Of a stretch of 64,000 nucleotides of DNA, positions 58,346 through 64,000 are shown piece by piece (position 1 is the stretch's first letter; each line of letters begins with the position of its first letter). Source of the DNA: Muscardinus avellanarius. Lineage: Eukaryota; Chordata; Mammalia; Rodentia; Gliridae. The notes under the pieces are model-generated. The model was not told the DNA's origin and did no database searches. It saw only the letters and a list, made by a program, of their open reading frames with translations. The stretch lies in NCBI GenBank assembly GCA_963383645.1, contig OY726566.1:99873802-99937801 (forward strand). Direction: 5' to 3'. The position numbers were made by a program, and so were the translations under genes.

Positions 58346-58349
58346 ACAA

Positions 58350-58740
58350 CAAAAAAGAATGTTAGAAATAGGGTGTTTATAATAAAGAATATCTATAAGA
58401 AACTTACAGTATAAACCATCATAGTGAATAATTAGGAGTAAGACAGGGTACCATCATTATGATACACAAGAGATTATAGACAGTGCATAAGATACAAAAA
58501 TAGGCAAAGAAAATAGAATAATAGAAATTTCTTTGTAGGAAAGATGCTAGCTATAGAAAAATTAAATAAAATTTATAAACCATCAGGATTAATAACTATA
58601 TAATAACTGTAAAAACTAATGGAAGAGTTTAGAAAGATTATAGGCTATAAGATCAAAGATACAAGTGTTCCAATACATCAGATTGGTGTATCAAAAAAGA
58701 GATGTTCTTTGTGATAGTAACAGAAACTATAAAGAATGGG
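58350..58740 (+). mobile_element. L1 ORF2 relic, sense
   Basis: taggagtaagacagggtacc, 'aaataggcaaagaaaataga' and acaagtgttccaatacatca keep the order of the reverse-transcriptase region; no frame is open. Confidence 0.6.
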
Positions 58741-58897
58741 GGGCCTTCAAGCCTTCTGAGGAGGAAGAAGCAAAATAATATAAGTTCAAAAGACCATGGA
58801 GAAGAGAAAAAAATCAAGTAATTTGGAGGCTAATCTCCTCTCTCTTGTGGTAGCCTTTTAAGCTACTAACTCAAAATATCTGAGTTTGCTTAATGCA

Positions 58898-58923
58898 AAA
58901 AAAAAAAAAAAAAAAAAAAAAAA
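58898..58923 (+). repeat. Poly(A) run
   Basis: About 26 A; source element not recognised. Confidence 0.9.
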
Positions 58924-59167
58924 GGAAAGGAAAAAAAGGCTGGTAACAGGCACAGAGTTCAGGAGGAAGATTCCCCTTTCTAATATAGCCATTTGATCAA
59001 CCTCAAATATATTTCACAAATATTACACACAGGAGACCCTTCCATAACATTTATTCTAGTTATATTTGGCCTAAGCACACATCTTATATGGGGATAACAT
59101 CTCAGGAGATTGTGTATGCCCTGATACATCTTTATTATTCTCCACTAAACCTTGTCGTCACTGTTAC

Positions 59168-59252
59168 TGTTGGTGGTGGTACTAGACATGGAAACCAGGG
59201 CCTTATACATGATAGACAAATGCTCTACCACTGAGCTATAGCTCCAGCCCCT
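59168..59252 (-). mobile_element. ID SINE (single unit)
   Basis: ggtggtactagacatggaaa, 'cagggccttatacatgatag' and ctaccactgagctatagctc: a full ID unit in reverse. Confidence 0.85.
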
Positions 59253-60152
59253 ATGCTAAATATTATTTCACCTTTACACCAATGACAAACAGGTACCCAC
59301 ATGTATATGTCCCCCTAATAAATGTTCTTTTATGAAATGATTCAATATCATAAGATTGTAAACTTCCCCCTACATGAATTCAATGCAGTATAATAAAGAT
59401 ACACCTATAACGTTCTTTGTGTCTATAATTTCTAAATTTGTTTACAAAAGTCTGAAGCAAATATGTAAAATACATGATTCAATGAAGCTGGTTAATGAAT
59501 ACATGGATAAGTGCATTATTTCCTATACTTTTCTATATGCTTGAAGAAGGGAGGACAAGAGGGAGGGAGGGAGTTCAGGAAGCAAACTGGTTAGCTCCCT
59601 CCCCTAAGTACACCTACTGCAATCCCTGAACATTAGAGGAAAGGCAGTCAGCGAATAAACAACATGTAGAGAACCCATAATTAGACCTCTCATTTAGAAA
59701 AGAAGCCTAGATCTTTATAATTGCAAAGATCTCTATTGTGGTCAACATAGTCTTTTATTTATTAAGAGACAGTTCAGAGTCACATGACATTGAAAATCTT
59801 ACAGACCAAACAAAAAAGTTTACCATGAAAAAAATGGAGTAACCAGGCAAGGAAAAAAACGTTACTTAGAAGGGTTAAACAGAATGAGCATTGATAAAGA
59901 CCATGGTAAAGATTTGTAATATAAAGGAACTTCCCAGATAATAGAGAAAAAGTGGGGAGAAGATGATGTTAGAGCAGAATATTGAAGAGATGTTAATACA
60001 GCTAGAGGTTCAAAATCCATTTAGTAAGAAGTTCTAAATAAATAGAAATAAAGATGATACTGAAAGTATTTGAAGCTAAAGAAAAACAATATTCTGAACT
60101 AAAAGGGCTAATAGAAGGAGCTAAGTAGGATGAGTTAAAAGGTTTATATCAA

Positions 60153-60345
60153 AGCTGGACACACTGACACACACCTGTAATCCCAATGCTTGAGAACCTG
60201 AGACGGGAGAATAACAGTTATGAGGCCAGTCCCAACAATTTGTCTAGGCCCTCAGCAATTCATCAAGACCCTCTTTCAAAATAAAAAATAAAATAGTGCT
60301 GGAAGTGTAGCTTAAGAGGAACAAATCCCAGTACCACCAAAACAA
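60153..60345 (+). mobile_element. B1-dID SINE, old
   Basis: agctggacacactgacacac to caaatcccagtaccacc. Confidence 0.85.
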
Positions 60346-60519
60346 ACGTGCAAAAGCAAGCAAGCAAACAAACAAAAAGACATGGTAGGAGGATAAATCC
60401 TAGTTTCCATGGTTAAATTCCAAAAATTCAAAGCTGAAAGAAACCCAAATTTCCTAGAAAATAACCAGAATTAACTCAGCATCAGATTTTTCTTCAACAA
60501 CATTAAAAGACAACGAAGA

Positions 60520-60602
60520 AACCAAATATGGTGGCATATATTTGTGGGTATAGCTCAGAGGCAGAATGTCCCTAGGTTCAATCCCCAGTACCATAAAAAA
60601 AG
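60520..60602 (+). mobile_element. Internally deleted SINE
   Basis: The first 30 bases of a B1 half (accaaatatggtggcatata) join directly to an ID-like half (gtgggtatagctcagaggc to ccccagtaccat). Confidence 0.8.
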
Positions 60603-60719
60603 AAAATGAAGACAGAGCCAAGCACAGTGGCATACACCTAGTAATCTTAGTAATTGGGAGGCTGAGACAGTAGAATCATAAATTCCAAGCCAGCATGGGC
60701 CAACTTGCACCCTATTTCT

Positions 60720-60942
60720 TTTTTTCCTTTTTTTTTTTTTTTTTGTGGTACTGGGGGTGGAACCCAGGGGCTTTTCTACCTCTGGGCTATACTCCTAGAC
60801 CTATTTTTATACTTTATTTGGAAACAGGCTCTCACTAAATTGCTGAGAGCCTAAGTAGCTGAGGCTGGCTTTGAACCCATGCGATCCTCCTGTCTCAGCC
60901 TCCCAAGCGCAGGGATTACAAGCGTGTGCCACCACGCCCAGC
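60720..60942 (-). mobile_element. Inner B1-dID SINE (type II)
   Basis: gtggtactgggggtggaacc to gtgccaccacgcccagc. Confidence 0.93.
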
Positions 60943-60957
60943 ATTAGACCCTATTTC

Positions 60958-61009
<52 letters not shown>
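60958..61009 (+). repeat. (AAT)n microsatellite in a SINE linker
   Basis: About 17 AAT units where the A-rich linker of the outer SINE should be. Confidence 0.96.
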
Positions 61010-61010
<1 letters not shown>

Positions 61011-61057
61011 CTAGGGGTGTATCCCAGAAGTAGAATACCCCTGCGTTCAATCCCCAG

Positions 61058-61058
61058 T

Positions 61059-61107
<49 letters not shown>
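61058..61107 (+). repeat. (AC)n microsatellite at a SINE tail
   Basis: About 24 AC units. Confidence 0.97.
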
Positions 61108-61111
<4 letters not shown>

Positions 61112-61271
61112 TGATGTGAATGAGATATGATTGCTAATAAGTCCAGGGGTTTCTGAGGGAAAAATATAAATGTTCTAATAGACTGGTGATGGTGCTCTAC
61201 TCTGAATATATGAAAATCCACTAAATTGTACGGCAATGAATTATATTCAATAAAGCTGTTTTTAAAAGATA

Positions 61272-61340
61272 ATGGGAGTTTGATTTGTAGCACAGAGGTA
61301 GCACTTGCCTAAGCATGGTGAGACCTCGGCACCACCAACT
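61272..61340 (+). mobile_element. ID SINE, diverged
   Basis: gtttgatttgtagcacagag, gtagcacttgcctaagcatg and 'gacctcggcaccacc'. Confidence 0.75.
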
Positions 61341-61659
61341 CAAATACTATTCCTCCCCCCCAATAAAATAATGCCTTCACTGTCCTGAGCAAAAGTGATT
61401 TTGAGCATTAAGACTTTATACCCAGACAAATTACCAATCAAGCATAAGGGCAAATGGCAACTATTAGATATGAAAGGTCTCAAAATTTACCTCAATATGA
61501 TTCAGATATGCAAATGTTTTTTTATCTTTTGACCTGCCAATTCTATCTCTATGAATTTAACCAACCTCCCATAAAACTGGAAATATAGGTCTCTGGTCCT
61601 AGCCTTTATAAAGATAAAAGGGTGATTGATTGACTAGGTGAAAAGAACACTAACTGATG

Positions 61660-61661
<2 letters not shown>

Positions 61662-61706
<45 letters not shown>
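61662..61706 (+). repeat. (AC)n microsatellite
   Basis: About 22 AC units; no SINE adjoins. Confidence 0.97.
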
Positions 61707-61707
<1 letters not shown>

Positions 61708-61989
61708 CTTCTCACATACATAAAAAACAAGCTCAAAACAGAAATAAATAAGCTGGTTTAAAAAAAAATGTTCCACATAAAAAAGCCATGTTACAAAGTA
61801 GAAAGTTAAAGACAATGATTATAGCTACAGTATGTATGATAAACCAAAGGAGAGGGGTGAGAAGAGTTGGGAGAGGAGTCAGGAAAATTGGTAAGAGGTC
61901 TGGTAAAGAAGAGCCCTGAAAGTCATGACTTTTATTCTAAGTGCAATCAAACTCTAAAGTTTCAAAAGTAACTTTGTGTAACATAATCT

Positions 61990-62285
61990 GATCTACAGTT
62001 TATTTTTACTACTGACAATTATCATCCTCATTTTACAGATGAGAATATCGTGACATGAAAATGTTAAGTATCTTGTTCAAGACCATAGAGCTGGTAAATG
62101 ATGGCACCAAGATTTAATTCTAGCCCTTTGCAACTCAGTGAGACTCTGTTTCAAAATAAAGAATAAAAAATAGGGCTGGGGGTGTCACTCAGAGGTAGAA
62201 TGCCCCTGGGTTCCATCTCCAGTACTACAAAAAAAAAAAAAAAAGATTTAATTCTAGACAATATAATTCCAAAGCAGTATATATT
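61990..62285 (-). mobile_element. MIR, interrupted by a SINE
   Basis: cctcattttacagatgagaa, 'gttaagtatcttgttcaaga' and catagagctggtaaatgatg are the MIR core in reverse. The SINE at 62124-62242 splits it. Confidence 0.8.
62109..62257 (+). mobile_element. B1-dID SINE, 5' truncated, with target duplication
   Basis: Element at 62124-62242 starts inside the B1 half (ccctttgcaactcagtgag) and ends tccagtactac plus an A-run. The perfect 15-bp repeat aagatttaattctag lies at 62109-62123 and 62243-62257. Confidence 0.96.
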
Positions 62286-62559
62286 TAATAGTGCTTTTGA
62301 CTATCACTCTAGAGGAGAATCAATTATAATGGGATAAAAATGCAAGGAAGACCAGTTGAGGCTTTGGTTGTTTACTAAACAATAAATACTTGTTTGGCCT
62401 AAGGTAGAGGTAATGAAGATAAGAAAAATTGGTGGATCTAGAATATATATTTATTTATTTAAAAAGAACGCTCTAGTAAGTTAGACATAGGGTAGAGGTG
62501 AGGGAGAGAAGAAGAAAAAAAAAAAAGGATCAAAGCTGGCTATAAAAATCTGGTGTGAA

Positions 62560-62757
62560 GCCAGGCGCAGTGGCCCATAATTATAATCCCAGTACTTGAG
62601 AGGCTGAGACTAGAGTACTACAGGTTGGAGGTCAGACTACAGGGCTGCAAATTGGAGGTTATAACTTAGACATTGTTTCAAAATAAAAAATAAGAGACTG
62701 GGGGTGTAGCTTAGAGGCAGAATGCCCTTGGGGTTCAAATTTCCTAATACCAAATAA
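62560..62757 (+). mobile_element. B1-dID SINE, old
   Basis: gccaggcgcagtggcccata to ttcaaatttcctaatacc. Confidence 0.87.
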
Positions 62758-63945
62758 AGATTAAGAAATAAAAAAATAAAGATTAAGAAATAAAAATTAA
62801 ATCTTGGTGTGAAGAACAGGGATGAACAGTGATGCCAGGAGAGAAAACAAGGAAGCATTCTATCAGCACAGGAGAGGCTGATTAAATAGCTAAGGAGGCA
62901 GTGGGCTGTGCAAGTTTAAAACTCTGGAGGGGAGCTCTCCAAGAGTGTAGGCAGAGCAGACTCAGTCCTAGGGCCCACCAATATTTTTAAGATTGGTGAA
63001 GAACCAAAAACAGCTGAGAAGAAATAAACACTGAAGTAGGCGGAAAAAGTACTGAATAAAGAAAATCTATTGCTAAAAACAGGAACGAGATAGTGGCTAG
63101 ACCTCACTAGAAAGGGTGGGATGTACACATCCATACATACGTATTTGATCACTTACATTTACATACGTAAGTGTATCAGGCTGGGAGATAACAGCGCAAT
63201 GTAAAGGGAAACTCCAGTAGCCGAGGAGACACTGAGGATGTGGAAGAGAGGTTAACTGCAGAAGAAAAGCCTTCGCGATGGCCACAGGAGATGAACGCTA
63301 AGTCACAAGCAGAGGAACTAGACTGTCAAGGACGGTCTTTCCTGACAAGTGAAAGGAAGATAGAACATGAGGACCACCGGTGGTGACAAGATGCTGGCAG
63401 CTGCATAATTTCTCAGTATTGTTTGAAGTCCACAATAAAAGGTGGAGCTGTGGGAGGCTTACAATGAGTAAAAGTGCACTCTTGTAGGGAAAGTGAAGAA
63501 GCACCTAAACTGACAGACATTGCTGATGCCTCTTGAGGTTTTTTGGCATGGGTTTAAATTGATGAGCATTCAATTGCCAAGTATAGGCAGAGATGGTGGG
63601 TAGTTGATACTTGAGAGACACACAAAATAAAAGAGGAGGAGCAATAAAGAACAGTATTAGCAAATTTTATAGTCATCTCTTACTAATATGTTGGCCCTAC
63701 CATTTGTGAGATGAAGAAACAGTTTCACTTGAGAAGGGTGAAAATAAAGTGCCAAGGGCCAGAATCTTCTAAGTTTGAGGATTTAGGAGTTTGTTGGTCA
63801 TAGTTCCACAATTCATTTGAACAGTAAAGATTGAGAAAAGTGGTATTCATGAAAGCAACAAGCAGGTATAACTTTAAGTTAAACTTTGAAATTCACTTTA
63901 AATTATCTAAAACTGAATAAAAGGGTAGTAAATCCTCTCTCTCCC

Positions 63946-64000
63946 TAGGGCTGGGGATATAGCCCAGGGATTGAACACTTGACTGGCTTCATGCACCAGG
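63946..64000 (+). mobile_element. ID SINE, cut by window edge
   Basis: ctagggctggggatatagcc, 'cagggattgaacacttgac' and catgcaccagg: the first part of an ID unit. Confidence 0.75.

Larger units (their letters stand above)
60617..61058 (+). mobile_element. Outer B1-dID SINE split by an inverted SINE
   Basis: B1 half 60617-60719, then 60943-61058: accctatttct, an (AAT)n linker, and ID-like tgctaggggtgtatcccag to ccccagta. accctatttct repeats on both sides of the inner copy. Confidence 0.88.
60440..61560 (+). mobile_element. L1/HAL1 ORF1-like relic split by SINEs
   Basis: 60440-60519 (actcagcatcagatttttct) and 61375-61560 (actttatacccagacaaatt, 'accaatcaagcataagggc') resemble the ORF1 C-terminal stretch around the motif YPxK. 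No open frame is left. Confidence 0.45.
49803..64000 (-). other. BRAF: BRAF intron 1 (partial)
   Basis: The acceptor ttttag lies at 49803 and the intron runs out of the right edge. It contains SINEs, L1 3' end, ORF2 and ORF1-like relics, a MIR, ID copies and CA arrays. I recognise nothing in 50055-50380, 50600-51010, 51243-51578, 52190-52405, 52680-53435, 54330-54820, 55070-55375, 55425-55610, 55860-56425, 56670-57175, 57425-57665, 58745-59165, 59255-60150, 61710-61985, 62285-62555 and 62760-63940. Confidence 0.85.

Overview
The window is mammalian intronic DNA carrying the 5' half of BRAF on the minus strand. Seven coding exons are recognisable by translation, by exact GT/AG borders, and by lengths equal to the human exons as I remember them: exon 8 (4433-4592), exon 7 (12031-12150), exon 6 (13215-13363), exon 5 (16166-16268), exon 4 (17057-17160), exon 3 (40459-40722) and exon 2 (49701-49802). 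Together they encode about residues 47-380 of the kinase: the BRAF-specific N-terminal region, the Ras-binding domain, the zinc-binding cysteine-rich domain and the 14-3-3-binding Ser365 segment. Exon 1 lies to the right of the window, and exons 9-18 (kinase domain) lie to the left. No other cellular gene was found; most other open frames are translations of SINEs.

The host is most likely a non-murid rodent. About ninety copies of a dimeric SINE fill the introns: a 7SL/B1-like left half, an A-rich linker, and a shortened ID (tRNA-Ala-like) right half. This matches the published B1-dID architecture of squirrel-, dormouse-, beaver- and cavy-related rodents. Plain ID copies are few, and I saw no murine B2 or B4. 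I cannot name the species; a beaver-like or related lineage is only a guess.

Layout: 1-4432 intron 8; 4593-12030 intron 7; 12151-13214 intron 6; 13364-16165 intron 5; 16269-17056 intron 4; 17161-40458 intron 3 (23 kb, the richest in repeats); 40723-49700 intron 2; 49803-64000 part of intron 1. Intron 3 holds a Tigger-like DNA transposon split by an LTR, an ERVL-like LTR, several old L1 pieces, and the most notable object in the window: a 3.1-kb L1-derived insertion (29314-32429). It has a full 5'UTR and an open ORF1 but no ORF2. ORF1 is followed at once by an antisense L1 fragment, then a sense L1 3' end, then a further tail, and the whole is bracketed by a perfect 15-bp repeat.

Other recurring structure: SINEs inserted into the A-rich linker of older SINEs (about ten nests), dinucleotide arrays grown from SINE tails, a trimeric SINE inserted as one unit, and old MIR copies. 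Everything except the exons and splice sites looks like the mobile-element history of the introns.
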